Assembly: GCF_024170005.1 (NCBI RefSeq)
Contig: NZ_JALJXJ010000027.1
Span: 1 to 64,000 of the forward strand
Reading direction: 5' to 3'
Source of the DNA: Azospirillum lipoferum
GTDB lineage: Bacteria > Pseudomonadota > Alphaproteobacteria > Azospirillales > Azospirillaceae
DNA: 64,000 bases
The translations under genes were made by a program, and so were the position numbers. Numbering within the stretch: the first letter of the stretch is position 1; each line of letters opens with the position of its first letter. A model generated the notes under the pieces. The model saw nothing but the letters and a program-made list of their open reading frames with translations, was not told the DNA's origin and made no database searches. Shown piece after piece: positions 1-8,437 of this stretch.

Positions 1-435
1 TCACCGCCACCAAGTACAGAAAGCCGCGTTGCATGGGAATATAGGTGATGTCGCTGCACCACACCTGATCGGGGCGGTCGATGGTCAGGTCGCGTCGCAG
101 GTACGGCCAGATCTTGTGTTCGGGATGTGGCACTGTCGTCTTCGGGCGCTGGTAAACCGCCTGCAAGCCCATCTGCACCATCAGGCGGCGAACCCGCTTG
201 CGGTTACCTGATGGCCGTGCCGGCGCAGATGCCGAGTCATCTGCCGGCTGCCATACCAGGGCGTTTCCAGGAACTGCCCGTCGATCAGCCGCATCAACTC
301 CAGGTTCTCGGTCGGCTCGCCTTTGCCCGGCCCGTAGTAGCTGGACCGGCTGATGGAAACCAGCTCGCACTGTCGGGTGATCGACAACTGCGGATGCTCC
401 GGCTCGATCAGCTCCCGCCTCCGACCGATGCTCAT
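1..435 (-). pseudogene. IS3 transposase orfB, frameshifted and partial
   Basis: The product is the DDE integrase half of an IS3 transposase. The first 84 codons (435 down to about 206) give the orfB N-terminus with the helix-turn-helix region (QLSITRQCELVSISRSSYY) and the YGSRQMTRHLRRHG segment. After GHQV the reading frame is lost. One base downstream it resumes as NRKRVRRLM, then KIWPYLRRDL, and near the window edge the catalytic-core motif VWCSDITYIPMQRGFLYL. A single-base deletion near 206 explains this. The C-terminal catalytic residues lie outside the window. Confidence 0.75.
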
Positions 436-716
436 CGACCGGAGGCCTTGCGCAAAAAATCCCGCTCCACGACCAACTGGCCCATCATTGCGTGCAGCTT
501 CTCCACCTCGCCCTGATGGCTGGTTTCAGCCGCTTCAGCCTTGCCGGAGAACACACCAGCCATCCCCTCCATCGCCTGCTTCTTCCAGGCGTTGATCAGC
601 GTCTGGTGTACGCCGTGCTTGGAGACCAACTGCGATACCGTAAGCTCGCCCCGGATCGCCTCCAGCGCCACCTTCGCTTTGAACTCTGCAGAATACCGCT
701 TCCGTTTCCCCGTCAT
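432..716 (-). CDS. IS3 transposase orfA (helix-turn-helix)
   Basis: This 94-residue protein starts MTGKRKRYSAEFK, the standard opening of the HTH_Tnp_1 (IS3/IS911 OrfA) family. A helix-turn-helix follows (VSQLVSKHGVHQTLINAWKK) and then a leucine-zipper-like tail (VEKLHAMMGQLVVERDFL). It overlaps orfB by four bases (ATGA), which suggests translational coupling or frameshifting to make the OrfAB fusion. A start further upstream (785) would run into the terminal repeat, so the Met at 716 is preferred. OrfA looks intact although orfB is not. Confidence 0.8.
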   Translation of the reverse strand: MTGKRKRYSAEFKAKVALEAIRGELTVSQLVSKHGVHQTLINAWKKQAMEGMAGVFSGKAEAAETSHQGEVEKLHAMMGQLVVERDFLRKASGR

Positions 717-784
717 CGGGGGTCCGTCCTTCTTCCTGGGCGAACCAAGCTTATCCGACTGTCCGGGAAACGGGGACCACTTCA

Positions 785-836
785 CTCCATCGCCTCAGGG
801 CAAAATCCGTCAGCAGGCCGAGTTCTGCGCCAAAGT
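785..836 (-). repeat. 52-bp remnant of an IS5-type element end
   Basis: This stretch matches the end of the IS5-type element at 34098-34149 with four mismatches in 52 bases, in inverted orientation relative to that copy. It ends in CCGAGTTCTGCGCCAAAGT. Only the end survives, directly abutting the IS3 element. The best reading is that the IS3 element, or a deletion next to it, removed the rest. Confidence 0.65.
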
Positions 837-878
837 CGCGAACAGGTACTCAGACTTGGCGCGAAACCCGACGGAACC

Positions 879-1898
879 CTAAAGATCGGAAAGCTGCGAA
901 AGAGAGGTGCTGGCGCACCGGTCGACCGAGGATGTCAACCCATCGCGCGCCTTGCGGGATTCCGAGAGGATCCAGCCGCGGAAAGCCTGCGTCCGGGGGT
1001 CGTCCAGCCGGCTTTCATGGATTAGCAGGTAATATTCGCCGGCGCTGCGCACCTCGGATGGCAGCGGCATCGCCAGTTCGGCGCGACGGTCGTATTGCGC
1101 CAGCAGGATGTCGGGCACGATGGCGATCCCGCGGCCCTGGCGGGCGGCGTCCAGCGACATGAAAAAATGGCCGAACTCCAGCTCGCCGCCGGTTCCGGCC
1201 ACGGCTTGTCCGCCGGTCGCCTTCAGCCAGTCCGGCCAGGCGTGCCGGCGGCTGGAGGTGTGGATCAGCGGCAGGCGCACCACCGGCCGCCCGTCCTCCA
1301 GCATCGCCTCGCCCGCAAGCTCCGGCGCGCAGGCCGGGCGGAGGATATCGGGGAACAGTTCGTCGGCCTGCACGCCATCCCAGCTCGTCACCATGTCCAG
1401 GTCGATGCGCGGCTGCCCGCGTTCGTAGCGGCGGCCCGGGATGCGGCCGACGCGGATCGCGATGTCGGCCTCGTGCGCCAGCAGGTTCGACGGCTCGATC
1501 GACGAGATGATCCGCACCTCGACGCCGGGGTTGGCCTGCGTGAACAGATGCAGGCGCGGCATCAGCCACAGCGACGCGATGGTCGGCAGGATCGAGATGG
1601 TCAGCGTGCGCATCGTCCGCGACCGGCCGATCCGCTGCGCCGAGCGCTCCAGCTCACCCAGGCAGTCGCGGACGGTGCGGGCGAAATCTTCCCCCTCCGG
1701 CGTCAGTTCGATCCGCCGGGTCATGCGGCGGAACAGCTGACAATCCAGCGCCAGTTCGAGGTCGCGCACCTGCCGGCTGATCGCGCCCTGGGTCAGGTGC
1801 AGCTCGTCGGCCGCCAACGTGAAGGAGAGGTGCCGCGCGGCGGCGTCGAACCCGCGCAGGGTGTTGAGCGGCGGCAGCGGTCGTTTCGGCATCGGCAT
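879..1898 (-). CDS. LysR-family regulator of the adjacent importer unit
   Basis: This 339-residue LysR transcriptional regulator resembles the GcvA/AmpR-like group. The winged helix-turn-helix spans about residues 10-68 (PLNTLRGFDAAARHLSFT, then LTQGAISRQVRDLE), followed by the effector-binding domain. It is transcribed away from the RbsA-type gene at 2032, and the shared intergenic region holds a palindromic box that recurs upstream of ridA. By normal LysR behaviour it probably represses itself and activates the importer unit in response to a pathway compound. The last 20 or so residues look atypical and may be read-through created by the IS insertion nearby. The effector is unknown. Confidence 0.85.
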   Translation of the reverse strand: MPMPKRPLPPLNTLRGFDAAARHLSFTLAADELHLTQGAISRQVRDLELALDCQLFRRMTRRIELTPEGEDFARTVRDCLGELERSAQRIGRSRTMRTLTISILPTIASLWLMPRLHLFTQANPGVEVRIISSIEPSNLLAHEADIAIRVGRIPGRRYERGQPRIDLDMVTSWDGVQADELFPDILRPACAPELAGEAMLEDGRPVVRLPLIHTSSRRHAWPDWLKATGGQAVAGTGGELEFGHFFMSLDAARQGRGIAIVPDILLAQYDRRAELAMPLPSEVRSAGEYYLLIHESRLDDPRTQAFRGWILSESRKARDGLTSSVDRCASTSLSQLSDL

Positions 1899-1906
1899 GG
1901 CCTCCC

Positions 1907-1951
1907 ATGGATGAGCCTAGGTCATGCATAGGGGCCGAACAAGTCGTTTGT
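1907..1951 (+). promoter_or_regulatory. 45-bp regulatory box, copy 1 (importer promoter)
   Basis: The left part is a near-palindrome, ATGGATGA-N7-TCATGCAT (1907-1929). A conserved right part follows, ending in TCGTTTGT at 1951. The same 45-base layout occurs in reverse at 11949-11905 in front of ridA, with the same orientation towards its gene. The box lies between the LysR start (1898) and the importer start, where a LysR regulator would bind. Assignment to that regulator is inference. Confidence 0.65.
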
Positions 1952-2031
1952 GAGGTCCGGTGTCCTCCGGCACGCTTCCTGTCACTGAACCGTCAGAGTT
2001 CAAAGGAAACAGGGCAAGCGCGAGGGTTACC

Positions 2032-3573
2032 GTGACACGAACAGCCATGACACGACAGACAAGGGGCGATCCCGGTAAGATTTGGACGCTCGAAGTCAGC
2101 GGCATTGCCAAGAATTACGGGGCGACCTGCGCGCTCCGCAACGCCTCGTTGCGGCTGCGGCCGGGAAAGGTCCATGCGCTTCTTGGCGAGAACGGCGCCG
2201 GCAAGAGCACGCTGGTGAAGATCGTCGTCGGCGCGATCCAGCCCGACCGCGGACGGATCGCGCTGAACGGCGTTCCGACCCTCTTCGCCGGGGTGCGGCA
2301 GGCGATTGCCGCCGGGGTGATCCCGATCTACCAGCACCTCAGCCTGTTCCCCCATCTGTCGGTGCTGGAGAACCTGTCGGCCTTCGCCATCGCAGGCGCG
2401 GCGGGGCTGCGCGCCCGGCCGGCGCTGGTGCCGCGGGCCACGGCGCGGGCCTGGCTGGACGCGGTCGGCCTCGGCTGCGACCTCGACCTTCCGGTCGAGC
2501 GGCTGTCGGTCGGCGAGCGCCAGCTGGTGGAGATCGCCCGCGGGCTGGGGCAGCGCTGCACGCTGCTGGTGCTGGACGAGCCGACCGCAGCCCTGACCCA
2601 TGACGAGACCGACCGGCTGTTCGGCGTGGTCCGCCGCCTGTGCGCGGAGGGCACCGCCGTCCTCTTCATCAGCCACAAGTTCGACGAGATCGAGGCGTTG
2701 GCCGACGATGTCACCGTCCTGCGCGACGGCGTCGCGGTGATCGACGCCGAACCGCTGGCCTCGCTCAGCCGCGCCGAGCTGGTCCGCGCCATGTTGGGCG
2801 ACATGGTGGAGCCCGGTGACCGCGCTCTGCCGCAGCCGGGCGGTCCGGTACTGACCGCGACCGGATTGCGGCTGGGGCCGGCTGACGCTGCCGCCGACAT
2901 CACCGTGCGGGCGGGCGAGATCGTCGGGCTGGCCGGGCTGGTCGGTTCGGGCGCCCTGGAACTGGCGGCGGCATTGGCGGGGGCCCGGCCGGTCGCCGCC
3001 GGCACGCTCGCGGTGCGGGGGGAGGCCCTGCCGGCGGGCGACCGCGTGCGCGCCGTCGCCGCCGGGGTCGGCTACGTCCCCGCCGACCGCCATGCCGAGG
3101 GGCTGTTCGGCCCGCTGGCGGCGCTCCAGAACGCCTCCTCCTCGACCGTCGCGCTGTTCTCGCGCGGCGGGCTGCTGCGTCCGGGCGGCGAGGCGGCGGC
3201 GCTGATGCCCTGGCTGCGCCGGCTGAACCTGCACCCCTTCCAGCCGGAGCGTCCGGCCGCCGGATTCAGCGGCGGCAACCAGCAGAAGCTGCTGCTGTCG
3301 CGCAATCTGGCGGTGCCGGACCTGCGGGTCCTGGTGGTGCTGGAACCCACGCGGGGCGTCGACATCGCCGCGCGGGAAACCATCCACGACGCGCTGGTCG
3401 AGGCCGCCGGCCGGGGCGTCGCCGTCGTCGTCGCCTCCAGCGACCTCGACGAGGTCATGGCCCTGTCGCACCGCATCCTGGTCGTGCGGCACGGCAGCCT
3501 CGACGGCGAGCTGCCGCGCGGCACCGGCCGCGCCGCCCTGATGGACCGGCTGGCCGGACGGAGGGCGGCATGA
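2032..3573 (+). CDS. Sugar-type ABC importer ATPase (RbsA/MglA-like, two domains)
   Basis: This tandem-domain ATPase of the ribose/xylose/purine-nucleoside importer class would energise the two permeases that follow. Domain 1 has Walker A GENGAGKST (about residue 52), signature LSVGERQLVEIAR and Walker B LLVLDEPT. Domain 2 has the usual degenerate P-loop (GLVGSGALEL) and signature FSGGNQQKLLLSR. Its Walker B reads VLVVLEPTRGVD, so the aspartate before Glu is missing. The GTG at 2032 is chosen because GAGGG lies five bases upstream. ATG 2047 is the alternative, and a start at 1960 would overlap the promoter box. It overlaps the next gene by four bases. Confidence 0.85.
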   Translation: MTRTAMTRQTRGDPGKIWTLEVSGIAKNYGATCALRNASLRLRPGKVHALLGENGAGKSTLVKIVVGAIQPDRGRIALNGVPTLFAGVRQAIAAGVIPIYQHLSLFPHLSVLENLSAFAIAGAAGLRARPALVPRATARAWLDAVGLGCDLDLPVERLSVGERQLVEIARGLGQRCTLLVLDEPTAALTHDETDRLFGVVRRLCAEGTAVLFISHKFDEIEALADDVTVLRDGVAVIDAEPLASLSRAELVRAMLGDMVEPGDRALPQPGGPVLTATGLRLGPADAAADITVRAGEIVGLAGLVGSGALELAAALAGARPVAAGTLAVRGEALPAGDRVRAVAAGVGYVPADRHAEGLFGPLAALQNASSSTVALFSRGGLLRPGGEAAALMPWLRRLNLHPFQPERPAAGFSGGNQQKLLLSRNLAVPDLRVLVVLEPTRGVDIAARETIHDALVEAAGRGVAVVVASSDLDEVMALSHRILVVRHGSLDGELPRGTGRAALMDRLAGRRAA

Positions 3574-4574
3574 TGGCTCTGACCGGCGCCCGGCCGCGCC
3601 GCTTCTCCGGCCGTCTCAACCCGCCCGCCGCCGTCTGGGTCGTCCTGCTGCTGTTCTGCGTCTTCGCCCTGGCGGTGCCGCGCTTCGCCAGCGCCGGCAA
3701 TCTGGAGAATCTGCTGCGGGTCGGTTCCATCCTCGGCATCGCCGCCTGCGGCCAGACCATCGTGCTGATCCTCGGCGGGATCGAGTTCTCCTTCGGCGCG
3801 TCGGCGGCGCTGGCCAGCGTGGTGACGGTGCTGGCCCTGCCGTCCGCCGGGGTGGCGGGCGGCTTCGCGGCCGGTGCCACGGCGGTGCTGCTGGTCGGCC
3901 TCGTCAACGGCACGCTGGTCGCGCGCTTTTCCCTGCCGCCCTTCCTCGTCACGCTCGGCATGCTGATGGTGGCCGGCGGCGGGGCGGCGGTTCTGGCCGG
4001 CGGCCTGCCGATCGACGCGCCGCCGAGCGACGCCTTCTCCTGGCCGGCGCGCGGCCGGGTCGCCGGCATCCCGGTGCCGATCCTGGCGGCGGCGGCAAGC
4101 TTCGCACTGCTGCACCTCCTGCTCGCCCACACCCGCGCCGGCCGGCTCTGGTACTTGGTCGGCGCCAACGGCACGGCGGCGCGGCTGTCCGGCATCACGG
4201 TGTGGCGGTCGGTGCTGGCGGGCTATCTGCTGGCCGGCGCCTTCTGCGCGCTTGCCGCTGTCATCCTGACCAGCCGGGTCGCCTCCGGCCAGCCCGGCCT
4301 CGCTCCCAACCTGCCCTTCGAGACCATCGCGGCCTGCGCCGTCGGCGGCATCCCGCTGGCGGGTGGGCAGGGCAGGGCGGTGCAGACCCTGTGCGGCGTG
4401 CTGGTCATCGCCATGCTGAACAACGCGGTGGTGCTGCTGAACCTGCCCGTCGCCTACCAGCAGCTGATGATCGCCGCGGTGATCCTCGGCGCGGTGCTCC
4501 TCCAGCAGGCGCCCCGGCTGCTTCTTCTGCTGCCGGTCCGGCCCGCCCGCCAGCCAGAGGAGGAGCGGTCATGA
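3570..4574 (+). CDS. Sugar-type ABC importer permease 1 (RbsC-like)
   Basis: This 334-residue inner-membrane permease of the BPD_transp_2 (RbsC/XylH) family has about eight to ten hydrophobic segments and the family-typical GGIEFSFGA stretch near residue 70. It starts within the stop of the ATPase gene (ATGA overlap), and its own stop overlaps the next permease the same way, so the four genes are translationally coupled. It most likely pairs with the second permease as a heterodimer, as in the BmpA/YufN nucleoside and some autoinducer importers. The substrate cannot be read from the sequence. Confidence 0.85.
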   Translation: MMALTGARPRRFSGRLNPPAAVWVVLLLFCVFALAVPRFASAGNLENLLRVGSILGIAACGQTIVLILGGIEFSFGASAALASVVTVLALPSAGVAGGFAAGATAVLLVGLVNGTLVARFSLPPFLVTLGMLMVAGGGAAVLAGGLPIDAPPSDAFSWPARGRVAGIPVPILAAAASFALLHLLLAHTRAGRLWYLVGANGTAARLSGITVWRSVLAGYLLAGAFCALAAVILTSRVASGQPGLAPNLPFETIAACAVGGIPLAGGQGRAVQTLCGVLVIAMLNNAVVLLNLPVAYQQLMIAAVILGAVLLQQAPRLLLLLPVRPARQPEEERS

Positions 4575-5578
4575 GCGCCCGTCTCCTGCGCCGCTCCGCC
4601 GATGGCCTGCGCGCCGCCGGCTCCGTCCTTCCCGTCCCTTTCCGGGTCGCGCCGCTCTGCCTGATCCTGGCGGTCGCGGTGTTCGCGGCCACCGCGCCGC
4701 GCTTCCTCAGCCTGGGTAACGCCGCCAACATCGGGGCGCAGGTCTGGGTCCTCGCCCTGCTCGCCATCGGCCAGATGTTCGTGCTGGCGACCCGGGGCTT
4801 CGACATCTCGGTCGGCGCCGTCGCCGCCCTGTCCAGCGTCTGCGCGGCGATGGCCTGCAACGGCTGGGGCCTGCCCGGGCTGGCCGCCGGGGCGTTGGCC
4901 GGGCTGCTCTGCGGGCTGATCAACGGCGCGCTGGTCGGTATGCTCGGCCTCCAGCCGGTGGTGGCGACGCTGGGCAGCCTGATCGCAGTGCGCGGCCTGT
5001 CGCTGCTGATCACCGGCGACGGGCAGGTGGTGCCGCTCGACGCGGCCAGCGCGGTGACCCGTCTCGGCTTCGAGCCGATGCCGGTCCTGCCCGCCGCGAG
5101 CTGGGCGGCGCTGGTCCTGGCGGTCGGGGCGGCCCTGCTGGTCGGCCGCAGCCTCGCCGGCCGGCGCATCCTGATGGCCGGCTCGAACCCCGAGGCGGTG
5201 GCGCTGGTCGGCGTCGACACCCGGCGCGTCCAGCTCTGGGCCTATGGCCTGTGCGGCCTGTTCGCCGGCCTCGCCGGGGTGCTGATGACGGTCCGCGCCG
5301 GCTCCGGCCTGCCGACCGAGGGGGCGGGGATGGAGCTTCAGGCCATCGCCGCCGCGGTCATCGGCGGGACCGCGCTCAGCGGCGGCATCGCCAGCGTGGC
5401 CGCCGTCGTGATCGGGGCCGCCTTCATCCAGGTGCTGCTGACCGGCCTCAACCTCCAGGGCGTCTCGCCCTTCGTCGCCCAGATCGCCGTCGGGGTGGTC
5501 ATCATCGCCTCCGGCCTTCTCGAAACGCTTCTGCGCTCTCTGCCGTCCTTCCACTCCCAATCAAGGACACGGACATGA
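4571..5578 (+). CDS. Sugar-type ABC importer permease 2 (RbsC-like)
   Basis: This 335-residue RbsC-family membrane protein is similar in plan to the preceding permease. The conserved motif here is LATRGFDISVGAVAALSS, much closer to the consensus G-x-D-L-S-V-G of sugar permeases. The start ATG at 4571 overlaps the previous stop, and the stop overlaps the start of the binding-protein gene at 5575. Having two permeases with one two-domain ATPase and one binding protein gives a complete importer. Confidence 0.85.
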   Translation: MSARLLRRSADGLRAAGSVLPVPFRVAPLCLILAVAVFAATAPRFLSLGNAANIGAQVWVLALLAIGQMFVLATRGFDISVGAVAALSSVCAAMACNGWGLPGLAAGALAGLLCGLINGALVGMLGLQPVVATLGSLIAVRGLSLLITGDGQVVPLDAASAVTRLGFEPMPVLPAASWAALVLAVGAALLVGRSLAGRRILMAGSNPEAVALVGVDTRRVQLWAYGLCGLFAGLAGVLMTVRAGSGLPTEGAGMELQAIAAAVIGGTALSGGIASVAAVVIGAAFIQVLLTGLNLQGVSPFVAQIAVGVVIIASGLLETLLRSLPSFHSQSRTRT

Positions 5579-6537
5579 CCCGCTCCCCGATCCGCATCGC
5601 CGGAAGCCTCGCCGCCCTCCTGCTGTTCTCCACCGCGCCGGCCCTGGCGCAGGACAAGGCCATCGGCTTCGCCATCCCCAACCTCGCCTCGTCCTTCTGG
5701 ATCTCCGCCGTCTATGGGGCGGAGCAGGAGGCCAGGGCCGCCGGCGTCACGCTGGTCAAGCTGAACGCCGGCGGCGACGCCAACAGCAGCCAGCAGATCG
5801 CCCAGATCCAGGATCTGGCCCAGCGCGGCGTCGCCGCCATCATCGTCGGCGCCACCAACGGCGACGCGGTGCGGGCGGTGGTGGAGCAGGCGGTCGGCCG
5901 CGGTATCCCGGTGGTCGGCATCTCCTCGCCGCCCAACAGCGACCGGCTCAGCGCGACGGTCAGCGCCGACCATTACGACATGGGCCGCCTCCAGGCGCGC
6001 TGTCTGGCCCAGGCCATCGGCGGCAAGGGCGAGGTGGCGATGATGGCCGGGCCGACCGGGCAGGCCTGGTCCGACCTGCGGGCCAAGGGCTTCCGCGAGA
6101 CGCTGGCGAAGGAGGCGCCGGGGGTGACGGTCGTCGCCGAATCCCGGCTGGCCGACAACCGCAACGCCGCCCTGACCACGGCGGAGGACTGGACCCAGCG
6201 CTTCCCCGAGCTGAAGGGCGTCTACGCCGCCACCGACGACATGGCGGCCGGCGTGGTCGCCGCGATGAAGGCCGCCGGGCGCATGCCGGCGGTGCGGGTC
6301 TCGGCCTCCAATTTCAGCCCGACGGCGCAGCAACTGCTGAAGGACCGCGAGCTGGCCTGCACCTCCATCCAGCAGGTGGTGGCGCAGGGCCGCGCCGCCT
6401 TCACCCAGGCGCTGGCCGCCGCCGCGAAGAAGCCGGTCGAGGCCAAGGTCGTGCTGCCGGCGCTGCTCGTCACCTCTGACACGCTGGGCGAGGTCGATCT
6501 AAGCTCGGTCGTCGCCCCGGCCGACTACCGGCCCTGA
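5575..6537 (+). CDS. Periplasmic sugar-type binding protein of the importer
   Basis: This 320-residue Peripla_BP_4 (RbsB-like) solute-binding protein has a clear Sec signal peptide: a positive N-terminus, a hydrophobic run (AGSLAALLLFSTAPALA) and cleavage after about residue 24. The mature start KAIGFAIPNLASSFW is the family's usual beta-strand 1 and ligand-contact loop. QIQDLAQRGVAAIIVGA is the second strand-helix unit. Its start codon overlaps the permease stop, an unusual position because binding proteins usually come first. Members of this family bind pentoses, hexoses, polyols or autoinducer-2. The catabolic genes downstream hint at a nitrogen-containing ligand. Confidence 0.85.
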   Translation: MTRSPIRIAGSLAALLLFSTAPALAQDKAIGFAIPNLASSFWISAVYGAEQEARAAGVTLVKLNAGGDANSSQQIAQIQDLAQRGVAAIIVGATNGDAVRAVVEQAVGRGIPVVGISSPPNSDRLSATVSADHYDMGRLQARCLAQAIGGKGEVAMMAGPTGQAWSDLRAKGFRETLAKEAPGVTVVAESRLADNRNAALTTAEDWTQRFPELKGVYAATDDMAAGVVAAMKAAGRMPAVRVSASNFSPTAQQLLKDRELACTSIQQVVAQGRAAFTQALAAAAKKPVEAKVVLPALLVTSDTLGEVDLSSVVAPADYRP

Positions 6538-6578
6538 ACCAACGCTCCATTGGGCACCGACTGAAGGCAGGATCCGCG

Positions 6579-7481
6579 ATGCTTCCCTCCCACAACCGCT
6601 TCCCCTACTCCGCGATCACCGACCGTCCCGACTTCTCCTGGCCGGGCGGCAAGCGGCTGGCCGTCTATGTGGCGCTCTGCATCGAGCATTTCCCCTACGG
6701 CAGCGGCCTTGGCCTGCCCTATTCGCCGGGCCTGAGCCATCCCAACAGCTACAATTGGGCGTGGCGGGAGTACGGCAACCGGGTCGGTGGCTGGCGGCTG
6801 ATCGACCTGTTCGACGCCCACCGCCTGCCGCTGACGGTGCTGCTCAACACCGAATGCTACGAGCACTGCCCGGAGCTGGTCACGGCGCTGCGCCGCCGCG
6901 GCGACGAGATCGTTGCCCATGGCCGGACCAACGGCGAGCACCAGAACGGCATGAGCCTGGAAGAGGAGCGCCGCCTGATCGCCGAGGCGACCGAGGCGAT
7001 CCGCCTGCACGAAGGCAAGCCCCCCGCCGGCTGGATGAGCCCCGGCGCCCACCCCAGCGCCAACACCGAGGATCTGCTGGCCGAAGCCGGCTACCGCTAC
7101 ACGCTGGACTGGCCGATAGACGACCAGCCGGTGTGGATGCGGACCACCGGCGGGCCGCTGCTGAGCGTGCCCTATCCGCACGAGGTGAACGACGTGCCAA
7201 TGGTGGTGCTGCATGACGGCACGGCGCCGGCCTTCGCCGACATGGCCATCGACAATTTCGACGAGATGCTGCGCCAGTCCAAGGACCAGCCGCTCGCCTA
7301 CGGCATCACCATCCACAGCTTCATCGTCGGCCAGCCCTTCCGCATCAAGCAGTTCCGTCGGGTGCTGGAGCATCTCGACGCCCACCGCGACGAGATCTGG
7401 TTCGCCACCGCCGGCCAGATCGCCGACCACTTCGCCGGGCTGATGCCGCCGCCGGCAACGACCGCGCCGGCCAGTCCCTGA
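6579..7481 (+). CDS. PuuE-type polysaccharide-deacetylase-fold amidohydrolase
   Basis: This 300-residue NodB-homology protein is of the cytosolic PuuE (cofactor-independent allantoinase) type rather than a secreted chitin or peptidoglycan deacetylase, because no signal peptide is present. The family opening HNRFPYSAITDRPDFSWPGG matches PuuE-like proteins. HGRTNGEH supplies the histidine motif and SPGAHPSANTED the second conserved motif. PuuE homologues hydrolyse cyclic amides or formamides. It lies 41 bases after the binding protein and a good Shine-Dalgarno is hard to see. In context it probably opens or deacylates the imported nitrogen compound, which is inference. Confidence 0.8.
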   Translation: MLPSHNRFPYSAITDRPDFSWPGGKRLAVYVALCIEHFPYGSGLGLPYSPGLSHPNSYNWAWREYGNRVGGWRLIDLFDAHRLPLTVLLNTECYEHCPELVTALRRRGDEIVAHGRTNGEHQNGMSLEEERRLIAEATEAIRLHEGKPPAGWMSPGAHPSANTEDLLAEAGYRYTLDWPIDDQPVWMRTTGGPLLSVPYPHEVNDVPMVVLHDGTAPAFADMAIDNFDEMLRQSKDQPLAYGITIHSFIVGQPFRIKQFRRVLEHLDAHRDEIWFATAGQIADHFAGLMPPPATTAPASP

Positions 7482-7493
7482 CCCGTTCCTGAC

Positions 7494-7514
7494 GCCGGCC
7501 CCCCTCGGGCCGGC
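7494..7514 (+). terminator. GC-rich hairpin between deacetylase and dehydrogenase genes
   Basis: GCCGGCCC and GGGCCGGC face each other across a five-base loop. There is no T-run, so it may be an mRNA-stabilising or attenuating hairpin inside the operon rather than a terminator. Confidence 0.35.
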
Positions 7515-7535
7515 TCCCATCCGAGAGGTTCCATC

Positions 7536-8393
7536 ATGACTGAGACGCCCCTTGGGCTGTCCCAAACCCCGGCGTGCGCCCGCGCTCTGCCCCCCCTGCG
7601 GGTCGCCGTCGCCGGCCTCGGCGCCGTCGGCCTGAAGATCGTCGAGGCGCTCGACGAAGGCCTCGACGGCTGCGTCCTGACCGCCGTTTCGGCCCGCGAC
7701 AAGGTGGCGGCGGCGGACCGCCTGTCCGCCCTGACCCACCCGGTGCCGGTGGTGGACATCGGCGAGCTGGAGCCGCTCGCCGACCTTGTCGTCGAATGCG
7801 CCCCCGCAGCCCTGCTTCCGGCCATCGTCGAGCCGTTCCTCCGCGCCGGCAAGACGGCGGTGGTGCTCAGCTCCGGCGCGCTGCTGGCCAACGAAGGGCT
7901 GGTCGCCACCGCCCGCGCCCATGGCGGCCAGATCGTCGTGCCGACCGGGGCGCTGCTCGGGCTCGACGCGGTGACGGCGGCGGCGGAGGGGGAAATCCGC
8001 GCCGTGCGCATGGTGACGCGCAAGCCGGTGCGCGGGCTGGTCGGCGCCCCCTATCTGGTCGAGAACGGCATCGCTATCGAAGACATCACCGACCCGCTAC
8101 GCATCTTCCACGGCACCCCGCGCGAGGCGGCGGTCGGTTTCCCGGCCAATCTGAACGTCGCGGTGGCGCTGTCGCTCGCCGGTATCGGCCCCGACCGCAC
8201 GACGCTGGAGATCTGGGCCGATCCGGCGCTGGAGCGCAACACCCACCGCATCGAGGTCGAGGCGGATTCGGCAATCTTCACCATGGCGATCGAGAACATC
8301 CCGACCGACAACCCGAAGACCGGCCGCATCACCGCCCTGTCGGTGCTGGCCTATCTGCGCAAGCTGCGCGCGCCGCTGCGCGTCGGCTCCTGA
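7536..8393 (+). CDS. Aspartate-dehydrogenase-like oxidoreductase (NadX/DUF108)
   Basis: This 285-residue protein has a Rossmann N-terminus (LRVAVAGLGAVGLKIVEAL) and the C-terminal DUF108 aspartate-dehydrogenase domain, including the conserved FPANLNVAVALSLAGIG segment. Characterised NadX enzymes oxidise L-aspartate to iminoaspartate with NAD(P), and iminoaspartate then hydrolyses to oxaloacetate and ammonia. Here it sits among catabolic genes and not beside nadA or nadC, so a role in catabolism of an amino acid or imine is more likely than NAD synthesis. An imine product would fit the co-regulated RidA, which hydrolyses reactive imines. The true substrate is not known. Confidence 0.8.
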   Translation: MTETPLGLSQTPACARALPPLRVAVAGLGAVGLKIVEALDEGLDGCVLTAVSARDKVAAADRLSALTHPVPVVDIGELEPLADLVVECAPAALLPAIVEPFLRAGKTAVVLSSGALLANEGLVATARAHGGQIVVPTGALLGLDAVTAAAEGEIRAVRMVTRKPVRGLVGAPYLVENGIAIEDITDPLRIFHGTPREAAVGFPANLNVAVALSLAGIGPDRTTLEIWADPALERNTHRIEVEADSAIFTMAIENIPTDNPKTGRITALSVLAYLRKLRAPLRVGS

Positions 8394-8437
8394 GCGCCGG
8401 CCTTTTCAGAAAATCAAAAACAGAAGGGGGATTCGTC

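Larger units (their letters stand above)
1..784 (-). mobile_element. IS3-family insertion sequence, cut by the window start
   Basis: The element carries overlapping orfA (432-716) and orfB (from 435 leftward) on the minus strand, the usual IS3 layout. Its inner end is recognised by a terminal sequence that reads TGAAGTGGTCCCCGTTTCCC leftward from 784, a typical start for IS3-family inverted repeats. The other end lies before base 1. Immediately outside 784 the sequence becomes the remnant of another IS end, so the element seems to have landed in or next to an older IS. OrfB carries a one-base frameshift, so this copy is probably unable to move by itself. Confidence 0.75.

Noticed and set aside
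1993..3492. A 499-codon open frame on the minus strand
   Set aside because: It is antisense to the RbsA-type ATPase, whose Walker and signature motifs leave no doubt about the coding strand.
7574..8437. Upstream extension of the SDR gene into the aspartate-dehydrogenase-like gene
   Set aside because: The extension is in a shifted frame over a clearly coding gene. The SDR begins at 8438 with a good ribosome-binding site.
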